From NCBI RefSeq assembly GCF_025460835.1, contig NZ_JAMXAY010000005.1, positions 62,001 through 126,000 on the forward strand: 64,000 nucleotides of DNA. The letters are read 5' to 3'. The notes beneath the pieces are model-generated. The model saw only the letters and a list, made by a program, of their open reading frames with translations, was not told the DNA's origin and searched no databases. Each line of letters begins with the position of its first letter. Position 1 is the stretch's first letter. Of the stretch, positions 35,984 to 43,813 are shown in pieces. A program made the translations under genes and the position numbers. Source of the DNA: Parapedobacter soli. GTDB lineage: Bacteria > Bacteroidota > Bacteroidia > Sphingobacteriales > Sphingobacteriaceae.

Positions 35984-37339
35984 TTAAATTGTTGGTTCCC
36001 ATCCGCGCTCGTATTCACGGCGCCATAACCTCATTGCTTTTCTATTGTGTAGAATATGACCATTGGATGGATCGGTCTCAAGCATCCCACCGTTGCGTTG
36101 TGCGATATTTCCAAGTTGCACCAATAAGGTGCTGATATGCCCGCTTTTGATATCCGATGCTAGCTGGCCACCATTTTTGATGACATCGAAGAAGTTTTGG
36201 ATGTGGATGGCATCCAAGGCCTGTGAGGGGCTGGTCAGATTCCGCGCGTCGATGGCCAGGTCGTTTTTCACTTCTTTCACCAGTTTCCCTTTAAGATCAT
36301 ACACTTTATATGCGTTGCCCCCATCAATTTGCAGCGCGCCATTCTCCCCATAAAAAATGACTCCCACGCTAGAGCCTTCTATCGGTATACCATTGCAGCT
36401 CCTACCCTCCCAGGTAATCATGCTCTTATCGGCAAACTCCAGGTTGATGACTTGGGTATCGGGAGTTTCCCAATCATCCTGGTAGCGGTAGCGGCCACCT
36501 GTAGACGTCACTTTGGTAGGGTAATCTACCTGCAAGCCCCAGCGGGCAAGGTCGACCATGTGGGTGCCGTTATTCAGCGCTTCGCCCGTACCCCAGTGCC
36601 AGAACCAATGCCAGTTGTAATGGATGACATTGTCTTTGAACGCTCGGCGCGGAGCGGGGCCTTGCCATAAATCGTAGTTCAGCCAGCTGGGTACGGGTCC
36701 CGCCTTACCGACACCGATGGAAGCCCTGTTATTGGTATACCAGGTTTTGGCAAAATAAGTCCTGCCGATGATACCGTTATGCAGTTCATGGATGGCCTGT
36801 GCAACATTAGGCCACGACCGCCGCTGGTTCCCCATCTGGATGACGTTGCCATACTTCTGCTGGGCAGCCACCAGCAGCTCACCTTCGTGGGGGTTATGGC
36901 TCGCAGGCTTTTCGAGGTACACATGTTTGCCGGCTTGCGATGCCAAAATAGCTGCCGGTGCATGCCAATGGTCCGGAGTGGCCACTACGAGCGCATCGAA
37001 GTCCTTTTTTTCCAGCAGTTTCCTGATGTCTTCTTCTATTTTCGGGCGGTTACCTTGTTTGTCTTCCACCTGCTTGGCACATTTATCGGCTGCGCGGGAA
37101 TCCACATCGCATATATAAGCTATTTCACAGTTGGGCTGTAACGAAAAGTTATTGGCAAGTGCCAGGCCACGTGCATTGACACCCATCACTGCCACCCGTA
37201 TACGTTCGTTTGCACCCATGATATTTGCGTAGCCCCTTGCACTGAAGGCCGGCAAGACACTGCCAAACGAGAGCGCCGTCGCACCGACAACCGCCTTTTT
37301 AATAAAGGTTCTTCTTGAATCAATTGGTTTTTCCATCAT
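35984..37339 (-). CDS. Gfo/Idh/MocA-family oxidoreductase with Tat-like leader
   Basis: This 451-residue protein opens with a twin-arginine leader (SRRTFIKKAVVGATALSFG), so a folded, cofactor-loaded enzyme is probably exported. The Rossmann region at about residues 45-130 (RIRVAVMGVNARG, DALVVATPDHWHAPAA) is followed by the EKP motif (YLEKPASHNP, about 143) with the conserved Lys. GGRYRYQDDWETPDTQ is a block shared with secreted oxidoreductases. It is the first gene of the operon to the transporter, nagA and nagB, and a perfect palindrome stands 77 bp ahead of it. Relatives include glycosidases that use NAD by a redox mechanism and sugar dehydrogenases. The role here is not certain. Confidence 0.9.
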   Translation of the reverse strand: MMEKPIDSRRTFIKKAVVGATALSFGSVLPAFSARGYANIMGANERIRVAVMGVNARGLALANNFSLQPNCEIAYICDVDSRAADKCAKQVEDKQGNRPKIEEDIRKLLEKKDFDALVVATPDHWHAPAAILASQAGKHVYLEKPASHNPHEGELLVAAQQKYGNVIQMGNQRRSWPNVAQAIHELHNGIIGRTYFAKTWYTNNRASIGVGKAGPVPSWLNYDLWQGPAPRRAFKDNVIHYNWHWFWHWGTGEALNNGTHMVDLARWGLQVDYPTKVTSTGGRYRYQDDWETPDTQVINLEFADKSMITWEGRSCNGIPIEGSSVGVIFYGENGALQIDGGNAYKVYDLKGKLVKEVKNDLAIDARNLTSPSQALDAIHIQNFFDVIKNGGQLASDIKSGHISTLLVQLGNIAQRNGGMLETDPSNGHILHNRKAMRLWRREYERGWEPTI

Positions 37340-37415
37340 ATTTTATCCTGTTTATTATTGCCTAACGTACCGAACCAACAATCGGCTTACCCTTCAAAAA
37401 CGGGCCTATAAATGT

Positions 37416-37433
37416 TTCGTGTACGTACACGAA
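37416..37433. promoter_or_regulatory. Palindromic operator, candidate LacI-family site (copy 1)
   Basis: TTCGTGTACGTACACGAA is an 18-bp perfect palindrome in the 167-bp leader of the oxidoreductase-transporter-nagAB operon. On the minus strand a near-consensus -7 element (TAtcTTcG) runs into it, so a bound protein would block transcription. The central 14 bp recur exactly at 40496. The rest of 37340-37506 has no gene. Confidence 0.75.
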
Positions 37434-37506
37434 GATATAAAATAAAATTAATTTCCGTGTATTTTATTTGTTTTATTTGAGCGTCCGTGTCCCGTGCCTA
37501 CCCAGA

Positions 37507-38949
37507 TTACGGCAACCGCCTTATGCGGAGGTTCCTGAATGAAGCCCGATCTCCATGGTCTTGTAGAAGAATATGGCCGGACTTGGCCTCGCCATACCCT
37601 TCCTGATAGTCATTGAATTTCGTTTGCCCAACGCGTTCCCTGAATATATCCGACGTCCTGTTATAGCGCAATATGCAGCGCCCATTGAGCCAATGTTCCA
37701 CCTGGTCGCCTTGAGCGATAATTTTAGCTTGGTTCCACATTCCCGGCCGATGCAACACTTTGTCTTCGGGTGCAAATAAAAGGTATAATGAACCCGTGCT
37801 TGTTTCCGGACTTTTGCCATCAATAACCGATTCGTGTTTGAAATCGTCAATCAGCTGGTATTCCGGGCCATTCAAAACCGATTTACCCTTTGCCGTTTTC
37901 AATGGTGCCACAAAATACTTCAACCCGGTATTGGCGGAATCGCTGAGCATAAAATCAAACACCAACTCAAAGTCCGAAAATTGCTCGCGCGTGATGATAT
38001 CCCCGCCTTTCCTGCCGGGTAGGACGGTGAGTATTCCATCTGCGGCCTGCCATCCTTCGTCGGGAAAACGGTCGCCGCGGATACTTCGCCACCTTATATT
38101 CGGGTCGTTGCCCCCCAACAACTGCTCCCATCCCTCTGGGTCTGCCGCAGTGGGCGACGGTGCTTCGGCAAGCTGCTGTAATGTGAGCATACCGTCGGCA
38201 AAACGCCGACCGAGTTCCGATGCGGAGGGGCTATCGAAATGGGTGCCGTCGCCCAGGTGCCATAGTCCTTCCGACGACACCACCGCTGTACACGGCACCG
38301 CATCGGGTAGGTTTGTTAGTTCTTCATTGATCAGCTGATAGCTTTTACGATATCTCGCCAATTGACCTACTACGAAAGGCAGGGTCGGATTACCCACCAG
38401 TGTGCGAACGCGACCGACAAGCATTTCTAACTTTTCAAGGTATACGCTTGCCGATGCCGGATTACTATCACCCTCACCCTGATGCCATATAACCCCTTTG
38501 ATTATGCCAGCCGCCATCGCTTTGGTTATCCTCGTCACGGCATCATCATACGGATGCGTATTGGTGCTTTCGTCATAAGCCCCCGGGGCCCATTTAGCGA
38601 TTGACGTTCCCCCCACCGCGCAGGGCACCAGTCCGATGACCGCGTCGGGATAGGCGTCGGCCATGGCCGTTCCGAAAGCCAAACCCGGGCCAACACCGAC
38701 TACTTTAGGCTTATCGAAATGAAGTGGGTGCTTGGCGGGTACCCATTCGCCGGTCTGGCCCAGCGTCATAACCCGCGGATGGCCTTGCTTCGCATAATAG
38801 TCGGTCACTTCTCCGCGGCCCGCCATGTTTGACTGCCCCATCAGAAGATAGATATGCATCGCTTCGATTGGCTTCTGCTGTGAGCGTACGTTAGTAACGG
38901 CACCCCCGAAAAATAGGCAAAAACAACTCGCGAAAAACAGCTTATTCAT
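37507..38949 (-). CDS. Sialate O-acetylesterase domain fused to DUF1080
   Basis: This secreted 480-residue protein (signal to about residue 23) has two domains. Residues about 28-250 form the SASA/SGNH esterase domain: YLLMGQSNMAGRGE carries the nucleophile Ser (about 40), WHQGEGDSNP is block III, and GDGTHFDSPS holds the Asp-His pair. Residues about 275-480 are a DUF1080 (3-keto-disaccharide hydrolase-type, laminin-G-like sandwich) domain with FSDFELVFDFMLSDSANTG and HILLQDHGDRASFRNLRIR. The fusion suggests deacetylation coupled to hydrolysis or binding of a modified sugar. DUF1080 proteins are often encoded beside Gfo/Idh oxidoreductases, as here. Confidence 0.88.
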   Translation of the reverse strand: MNKLFFASCFCLFFGGAVTNVRSQQKPIEAMHIYLLMGQSNMAGRGEVTDYYAKQGHPRVMTLGQTGEWVPAKHPLHFDKPKVVGVGPGLAFGTAMADAYPDAVIGLVPCAVGGTSIAKWAPGAYDESTNTHPYDDAVTRITKAMAAGIIKGVIWHQGEGDSNPASASVYLEKLEMLVGRVRTLVGNPTLPFVVGQLARYRKSYQLINEELTNLPDAVPCTAVVSSEGLWHLGDGTHFDSPSASELGRRFADGMLTLQQLAEAPSPTAADPEGWEQLLGGNDPNIRWRSIRGDRFPDEGWQAADGILTVLPGRKGGDIITREQFSDFELVFDFMLSDSANTGLKYFVAPLKTAKGKSVLNGPEYQLIDDFKHESVIDGKSPETSTGSLYLLFAPEDKVLHRPGMWNQAKIIAQGDQVEHWLNGRCILRYNRTSDIFRERVGQTKFNDYQEGYGEAKSGHILLQDHGDRASFRNLRIRRLP

Positions 38950-38976
38950 ATTTGTAATAGTCTTTTTCTGATACCC

Positions 38977-39207
38977 TTATGTGTGAGATTCTTGACTTTC
39001 GATATCCGATGCTTCCAGTTCATGGTGTGCTTTTAGCATGGCGATAAACGCAGGGCGGAGCCGGATACCCTGTTCGGTGCAGTACCGTAATATATCGTTG
39101 CCAAGTCTCGAATTTATATGATTATACATCACCATTTTATTAATATGGACCACGCCCGCAAGATACAGTAAATCCGGCCGGTTTTGCGCATTGATTTGCG
39201 GTGCCAA
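38977..39207 (-). CDS. Short open frame of uncertain status
   Basis: This is a 76-residue frame that can only start at TTG (39207). It contains RPDLLYLAGVVHINKMV and GNDILRYCTEQGIRLRPAF, which look protein-like, but I recognise no family. The same frame stays open without a start codon back to 39414, passing through the oxidoreductase fragment in another phase. It may be the displaced tail of a broken gene rather than an independent protein. Confidence 0.3.
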   Translation of the reverse strand: MAPQINAQNRPDLLYLAGVVHINKMVMYNHINSRLGNDILRYCTEQGIRLRPAFIAMLKAHHELEASDIESQESHT

Positions 39208-39233
39208 GAATAAGCAATTGGAAAACGTGGTAC

Positions 39234-39386
39234 CTAATGCACGCCTCCGCCCCGGCTCCCGAACCCAATAATTCCTATGTTCAATGGAGGTGGCTGATGA
39301 GACAACACCCTCTTTGACGGTAAGCTCGCCAAAGTCATCCCTGCCAACCCGTAAATTCCTCTTTTTAAAAAAAATCGCCTTTCCAT
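39234..39386 (-). pseudogene. N-terminal fragment of a Gfo/Idh/MocA oxidoreductase
   Basis: An ATG at 39386 opens a 50-codon frame ending in TAG at 39234. It encodes a Tat-like leader (ERRFFLKRGIYGLAGMTLAS) followed by LNIGIIGFGSRGGGVH, the first strand and GxGxxG nucleotide loop of a Gfo/Idh/MocA oxidoreductase. Functional members run 330-450 residues, so this copy is truncated immediately after the dinucleotide loop; no continuation is found in either other frame. It lies between two intact genes (37507 and 39401), beside an intact paralogue, and is best explained as a decayed duplicate. Confidence 0.75.
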
Positions 39387-39400
39387 TGCAGCTGCCGATA

Positions 39401-40414
39401 CTAACTAACGTGTTTTAACACCACCGCTTTCCCTCCCTGCCGTTTGCTTTCGTCGGCAGCGGCCATAAAGGCGAAAATCTCCAACGTCTCTGCGGGATCG
39501 ACAGGCGGCACACCGGTTTCGAAAAATTCGACAATCTTATAAAGTAGTGACGTGTAACCCTGGTGCTTTGCTATCGGCACATGTCCTTTTTCACCGTGAA
39601 CAATTCCACCATAGTCGCGGTGTCCCGTGCGTGTGCCCCGGAATGTGCCGATACGTCCATCGTTCCATGTCCCCACAACAATGTCCGTACCCTCATTATG
39701 CGTACGTGATACGCTCACACAACCCGTACCCATAACGGCATAAAGCATCTCTACCCCATGGATACCGTACCAAAACAGATCCGGATGTGTCGGCTCAATA
39801 ACCGCGGGACTGTAAGTGTCAGCACCCGTGACTTTACCAATCAGTTCGCCCGACCGGATTGCCGCTATGTTTTCTGTATATCGCAGTGATGAGGATGAAA
39901 ATACCGGCACAGTATGCTGTTCGGCAGCCTTAAAGATTGCTAGCGCATCTTCTAGGGAAGCCGCAATCGGCTTATCGATAAATAGTCGTTTGCCTGTCCT
40001 AATCACGGGCAAAGCCTGTTCCAAATGCAACCTTCCATCATTGGTTTCCAGCAGCACCACATCCACCTGTGCCAATAATGCATCGATTGAATCTACGATG
40101 GCTACGCCATACTTTTTGACATCCGCTATATACCCCGGTATGCGCTTTGCACTACTCTCAATCGTCCGGCTCCCATACGGATAGGCGGCAATGACCTTAT
40201 AGCCCTTTAGCTTCACATCAGGCATATCCGCGTTTAATGCCTTCGTAAACGCCACACTATGCGACGTATCCAGCCCAATAATGCCGACACGTTTACCTGT
40301 TGCATGGCGCATGGGGGTGCTACGGCCAAATACATCCAATCCGCTCATTGTCAAACCGACGCCTGACAAGGCTGCCGTCTTAATAAATGCTCTTCTATTT
40401 GATTTCATCATCAT
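39401..40414 (-). CDS. Gfo/Idh/MocA-family oxidoreductase with Tat-like leader
   Basis: The 337-residue protein starts MMMKSNRRAFIKTAALSGVG, a twin-arginine leader. The Rossmann strand and loop are RVGIIGLDTSHSVAFTK (about residues 42-58), where the usual GxGxxG is altered to GLDTSH, a variant seen in a subgroup of these proteins. DVVLLETNDGRLH (about 113-125) and the IDKPIAAS motif (Lys about 143) follow. The C-terminal alpha/beta domain includes TDIVVGTWNDGRIGTFRG. It is likely exported and sugar-related. The palindrome at 40496 is 81 bp ahead and the LacI gene 264 bp ahead on the same strand. Confidence 0.87.
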   Translation of the reverse strand: MMMKSNRRAFIKTAALSGVGLTMSGLDVFGRSTPMRHATGKRVGIIGLDTSHSVAFTKALNADMPDVKLKGYKVIAAYPYGSRTIESSAKRIPGYIADVKKYGVAIVDSIDALLAQVDVVLLETNDGRLHLEQALPVIRTGKRLFIDKPIAASLEDALAIFKAAEQHTVPVFSSSSLRYTENIAAIRSGELIGKVTGADTYSPAVIEPTHPDLFWYGIHGVEMLYAVMGTGCVSVSRTHNEGTDIVVGTWNDGRIGTFRGTRTGHRDYGGIVHGEKGHVPIAKHQGYTSLLYKIVEFFETGVPPVDPAETLEIFAFMAAADESKRQGGKAVVLKHVS

Positions 40415-40495
40415 CGTGTGATCGTTTTTTTAACCTATTGTTGTTTATTTGCGTTATCTGACAGATAAGCCACGTTAACACTCACTAATCACAAG

Positions 40496-40509
40496 CGTGT
40501 ACGTACACG
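40496..40509. promoter_or_regulatory. Palindromic operator, candidate LacI-family site (copy 2)
   Basis: CGTGTACGTACACG is a perfect 14-bp palindrome, identical to the core at 37418-37431. It lies in the 264-bp gap between the LacI-type gene and the oxidoreductase gene starting at 40414. Two identical 14-mers three kilobases apart, both just upstream of minus-strand oxidoreductase genes, are unlikely by chance. No gene is visible in 40415-40678. Confidence 0.75.
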
Positions 40510-40678
40510 ATACGAATAGTGGCGTTATCTTGTTATATAATATCTGCATGAACACGAGATTTATCCTTGTTTATAATCGTTATTGCGGTAACGTACCCGC
40601 TAAGTACGTCATTATATTTAGCAGTTCCAAATTATTTATGAAAAAATTACGGTGGCGGTTTAAGCAGTTATGAATGGA

Positions 40679-41752
40679 TCAGTTTTTATAAAAGGCAACG
40701 TTCTCACTCGTTATGATGTCAATGGGCATATATTGTTCTTTGGTAACCTCCTTCCCTGCAATGACATGTTGAAACAAAGTCGTTATTCCAGCATAGCCCT
40801 GTTCCTCCGGTTTCTGGCCGATCAAAAAATCGATGGTACCTTTTTTAAGGAAATCAACATTCTCCGCTATCAGGTCATACCCCACGAGAATGGATTGTAT
40901 ATCCGATTGCCTATCCAAATATTTGGCCACATTCCGTACCCTCGAATTAGTGACAAAGAATGCCGCTATATCGGGATGCTGCTTTAAACAGCCCGTCAAC
41001 GCATCAGCGATTGCTTTGTCTGTTGTATTCGTGATATCTATTTTCTCTATTTGGATATGGTTGTCTTTTCTATTTGTTTCCTCAATATATGCACGAAACC
41101 CTTCCTCTTTCCGCAGCAAATGGTGGTATGCATCGATTTCTTTGGAGATATTTACGATAAGTACCTTCCCTTGCTTCAACCCAAACCTTACTAGCTGGCC
41201 TCCGAGGCGCCCGCTTTTGAATAGATGCGGGCCGATGTAGGCAAGTCCCTTTGTGCCGGGCATATCCGAATTGATGAACACAAAGGGCAGTTTTCTCAAC
41301 TCGCACGCCGTTACGAATTCACGTGCTTCATCCACAAAAGAGGGGGCTAAGACAACCCCATGGAACGCTCCATCTAAAACTGCTGTGGCCTGTGTTTTGA
41401 AAGATTGCTTGTCATTAAGGTCGAAGAGGAACAGCTCCAGTTGGATACCATATTGTTTGATTTCGTGATACGCACGCTCCGCGCCTTTGCGGTGTGCCTC
41501 CCAATAATCGGTTTCCCGCGCATTGGGAATAAGTACCGCAAATCGATTGATTTTCTTAGAAGCCAACCTACTTGCCAATATATTCGGCTGAAAACCTATC
41601 TCTTCGATGATCTGGTTAATCTTATCCCGGGTAGCATCTGACACTCCCTTTCGATTATGGATCACCCGATCCACTGTTGCTATCGACACATTTGCTCTCC
41701 TGGCAATTTCCTTTACGCCCGAAAGCTCTTGTGTCGTATTTTTCTTTTTCAT
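40679..41752 (-). CDS. LacI-family transcriptional regulator
   Basis: The 357-residue regulator has an N-terminal helix-turn-helix and hinge (about residues 13-70: VKEIARRANVSIATVDRVIHNRKGVSDATRDKI, then LASRLASKKINRFAVLIPN). A periplasmic-binding-protein-like effector domain follows (about 70-350). The effector is probably a sugar or sugar derivative. Two identical palindromes at 37416 and 40496 lie in front of the neighbouring oxidoreductase operons and are the obvious candidate operators. A -7-like element stands 22 bases ahead of the ATG at 41752. Confidence 0.92.
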   Translation of the reverse strand: MKKKNTTQELSGVKEIARRANVSIATVDRVIHNRKGVSDATRDKINQIIEEIGFQPNILASRLASKKINRFAVLIPNARETDYWEAHRKGAERAYHEIKQYGIQLELFLFDLNDKQSFKTQATAVLDGAFHGVVLAPSFVDEAREFVTACELRKLPFVFINSDMPGTKGLAYIGPHLFKSGRLGGQLVRFGLKQGKVLIVNISKEIDAYHHLLRKEEGFRAYIEETNRKDNHIQIEKIDITNTTDKAIADALTGCLKQHPDIAAFFVTNSRVRNVAKYLDRQSDIQSILVGYDLIAENVDFLKKGTIDFLIGQKPEEQGYAGITTLFQHVIAGKEVTKEQYMPIDIITSENVAFYKN

Positions 41753-41774
41753 ATCGCTGCCACTGATGGAGGGC

Positions 41775-41782
41775 CAAAGTTA
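41775..41782 (-). promoter_or_regulatory. Candidate -7 element TAacTTTG of the LacI-type gene
   Basis: Read on the minus strand, TAACTTTG fits the TAnnTTTG consensus and ends 22 bases before the ATG at 41752. No good -33 box is visible. It supports separate transcription of the regulator from the broken SGNH gene upstream. Confidence 0.45.
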
Positions 41783-41811
41783 ACCGATTTGTCCCGGTTT
41801 AGAAATCGTAA

Positions 41812-42339
41812 TCAAATTCCATACTTCTTTAATATCTTCACTACGGCGGGGCGTATCTTCTCCAGCATACGGTCGAAGCCGAGGTCGTCGGGGTGGGTGC
41901 CGTCTGTAGTGGCTTCATGTTTTGCACAAGTGTATAATTCGTTGCATTCGTTTGTTGCCGGTCGCGCTACACCGGCATATTGCCATTTACCGCCGCGTTT
42001 AATATAAAGGTCCAGCCCTTCAAAAGCGATGGCCGTCATATTATTCCCCGGTCCCCGCGAACTTGTGCACCATTTTGCTGCAATTTCAGTACTATTGGTA
42101 CGGAAGCTGATGGCCAATCCGGCAGAATGGGTCAGCAATCGCTTTACCGTGGGCGGCATCGCCGGAAAAGCCGCCGTATCCAAACGGTGGAAGAAAGGCC
42201 CTCCCGCCAATGATTTACCGATAAGCGTAAGTTGCCGGGCATCCGTATAATGCAGTGTATCGGCTTCTCGGGCAAAGGCACACTCCACTACGCCAATGAA
42301 AACCCTGCATACCAGCAGGTAGTTAATTGCTCTTATCAT
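41812..42339 (-). pseudogene. SGNH hydrolase gene with an internal in-frame deletion
   Basis: The frame encodes 175 residues where relatives have roughly 350-380. The N-terminal part (signal peptide, TLIGKSLAGGPFFHRLDTAAF, GLDLYIKRGGKWQYAGVARP) is the lectin-like N-terminal domain of a known SGNH esterase group. It is followed within about 17 residues by DGTHPDDLGF, which is block V of the esterase, and a normal C-terminus (VKILKKYGI). The whole block I-III region, including the GDS serine, is missing while the frame is kept. The junction lies near 41915-41960. A product could be made, but it should lack esterase activity. Confidence 0.72.
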
Positions 42340-42542
42340 ACTATTATTTCAGCTTCTAATCGTCGCTAAAAGTAAGAAAACTTTAAGTACATGACAAGGC
42401 TCGGTAACGGGCCATGCGACCGTCATGCAACTGCAACGCTGGCACCGGGCTTTGCCTCCCGGCGGTTCTTCCACCGACTCCTTTAGTTTTCATGCGCGGA
42501 GGGGTTCGGGTCATGCCGCACCGCGTCCGGGATATACCCAAC

Positions 42543-42752
42543 TGGTTTCATGTCGCACCGAAATGGGTTCAGGTTACACCGGCATGGTTTCATCTCGCAT
42601 CCACATGGGCTGATGTCGCACCCACATGGGTTCAGGTTACACCGGCATGGTTTCATCTCGCACCCACATGGGCTCATGTCGCATCCGCATGGGTTCATGT
42701 CGCATCCGCACGGGTTCAGGTTAAGCGGACATGGACCCAGGTTAAGCCGGAC
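42543..42752. repeat. 21-bp minisatellite, ten units
   Basis: Ten head-to-tail 21-bp units run from 42543 to 42752. In the plus frame they encode heptads of the form W-x-(Q/H)-V/L-(T/A)-P/S-x; in the minus frame they encode Cys-rich heptads (NPCGCDM-like). Units 2-4 (42564-42626) and 5-7 (42627-42689) repeat almost exactly, giving a 63-bp higher-order period. A plus-strand frame of 134 codons (42414-42818) contains the array but has no recognised domain, and both strands are open, so coding status is doubtful. GC-rich sequence that looks like decayed units continues toward 43170. Confidence 0.8.
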
Positions 42753-43330
42753 ACAGTTCGGCCAGACATGCACTTAAACCGGCTACGTTCCATAAGGGTT
42801 CGGATGGGCTTCACCTGACCTCCTTTTGGTTCATCCCTGATCCGGCCGGGCGCACAAACAAACCGGCGGCATTCCGCCCCATATCGGATCTGTTCCGCGT
42901 TGACCCATGGCTGTTCCAACTTAATCCAAAATAACCTAATCGTAATCCAGCCCGGTGTAACCTAGTCCCGAGATGACCTCTCACCGACCCAAGACGACGT
43001 CACCGCAATCCCCCCGACGTACAGCCGAATCCGGCTACGCTCCGCATGAACCGCTTTCAGTTCCACATGGATCGTTGTCCATTCGAGCCGAACCTGGTCC
43101 GGCACCAACCGGGTTCGGGTAGCAGAGGGATGGAACCGGGTTGCACTGCAATGGGTCTGAGCCGGTGTTTCCCGAACTCGTTATGGTGTTTCCCGAACCT
43201 AATGATCGGGTATGTGAGACCTTTTACTATAGTGTGGGTGATAAAGAAAAGCAATACCGGCAAATCGACAATACCCCATACTTTATTGACCTCAGAATGT
43301 AAAAAATTGCCAGCTTCACTGTTACCATCC
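42753..43330. other. Gene-poor degenerate sequence
   Basis: No intact gene is visible. Up to about 43170 the sequence is rich in GGTTCGG/CCGAACC and TAACCT-like words, reading as worn copies of the minisatellite to the left. At 43183-43302 a 39-codon plus frame ends FYYSVGDKEKQYRQIDNTPY, which looks like the tail of a lost gene but is not recognised. The stretch behaves as a decayed accessory zone. Confidence 0.4.
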
Positions 43331-43438
43331 TTAAAACTGGAGTTTGGCAGCTTCAACGAGCTGAAATCGGTGTATGGTCAGGCCAGTATAGTTGGTAACA
43401 GTAGGGTGATATTCAACATCAAGGGAAACGAGTTCCGA
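43331..43438 (+). pseudogene. HigB-type toxin fragment
   Basis: Within a longer spurious plus-strand frame, the codons at 43331-43438 encode LKLEFGSFNELKSVYG followed by QASIVGNSRVIFNIKGNEFR. This is the central core of Bacteroidota HigB-family mRNA interferases (SFNELK...ASIVGN.RVIFNIKGN.YR). The normal N-terminus and the C-terminal strand with the THAEYDK-type motif are both absent, and no HigA antitoxin follows. About 40 bases later the same frame reads MAKPFAVDTNVLIYQ (43478-43522), which resembles the first strand of a PIN-domain toxin, but that match is short and tentative. The region looks like debris of toxin-antitoxin loci. Confidence 0.6.
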
Positions 43439-43740
43439 GCGGATTCTCCTTTGACCGGGACGAAGCCAATGACTACGATGGCTAAACCTTTTGCAGTGGA
43501 CACCAACGTGCTAATATACCAGCGGGCCACCCCGGTACAAATCGCCCGAATTATTTTAATCAATCGGATTTAGGGCCAAATACCACGATTATCCGTTTCG
43601 AGACCGATGTTCGATTAACATCGGCGAATCTGCTGACCAAGATGGGACCCGACCACGGGCCGGCTTAAACTGGATTCTTTGCGGGGGTGATTTGTGTCAA
43701 TTTGAACATTTTTGCATCATTTTTGTTAAATTACTTGCAA

Positions 43741-43766
43741 TTGTGTCATTTAAGTGTGTATGTTTG
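43741..43766 (+). promoter_or_regulatory. Bacteroidota promoter of the HEPN-containing pair
   Basis: TTG at 43741-43743 and TATGTTTG at 43759-43766 fit the -33 (TTG/TTTG) and -7 (TAnnTTTG) elements with a 15-base gap between them. The start codon at 43814 lies 47 bases downstream. This is one of the clearest promoters in the accessory region. Confidence 0.55.
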
Positions 43767-43813
43767 CGACATCTCATGTATAACATTTTGCCATTGTTCA
43801 TTGAGAATATCTT

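Noticed and set aside
42543-42752. Possible CRISPR array
   Set aside because: The repeats are contiguous 21-bp units with no unique spacers, no leader and no cas genes nearby.
42414-42818. 134-codon plus-strand frame as a real gene
   Set aside because: It is open mainly because the tandem unit is 21 bp; the minus strand is equally open. No recognisable domain or ribosome site, so it is listed only as a repeat.
43478-43522. Intact VapC toxin
   Set aside because: Only about 15 residues resemble a PIN-domain start and the acidic active-site residues further on are missing.
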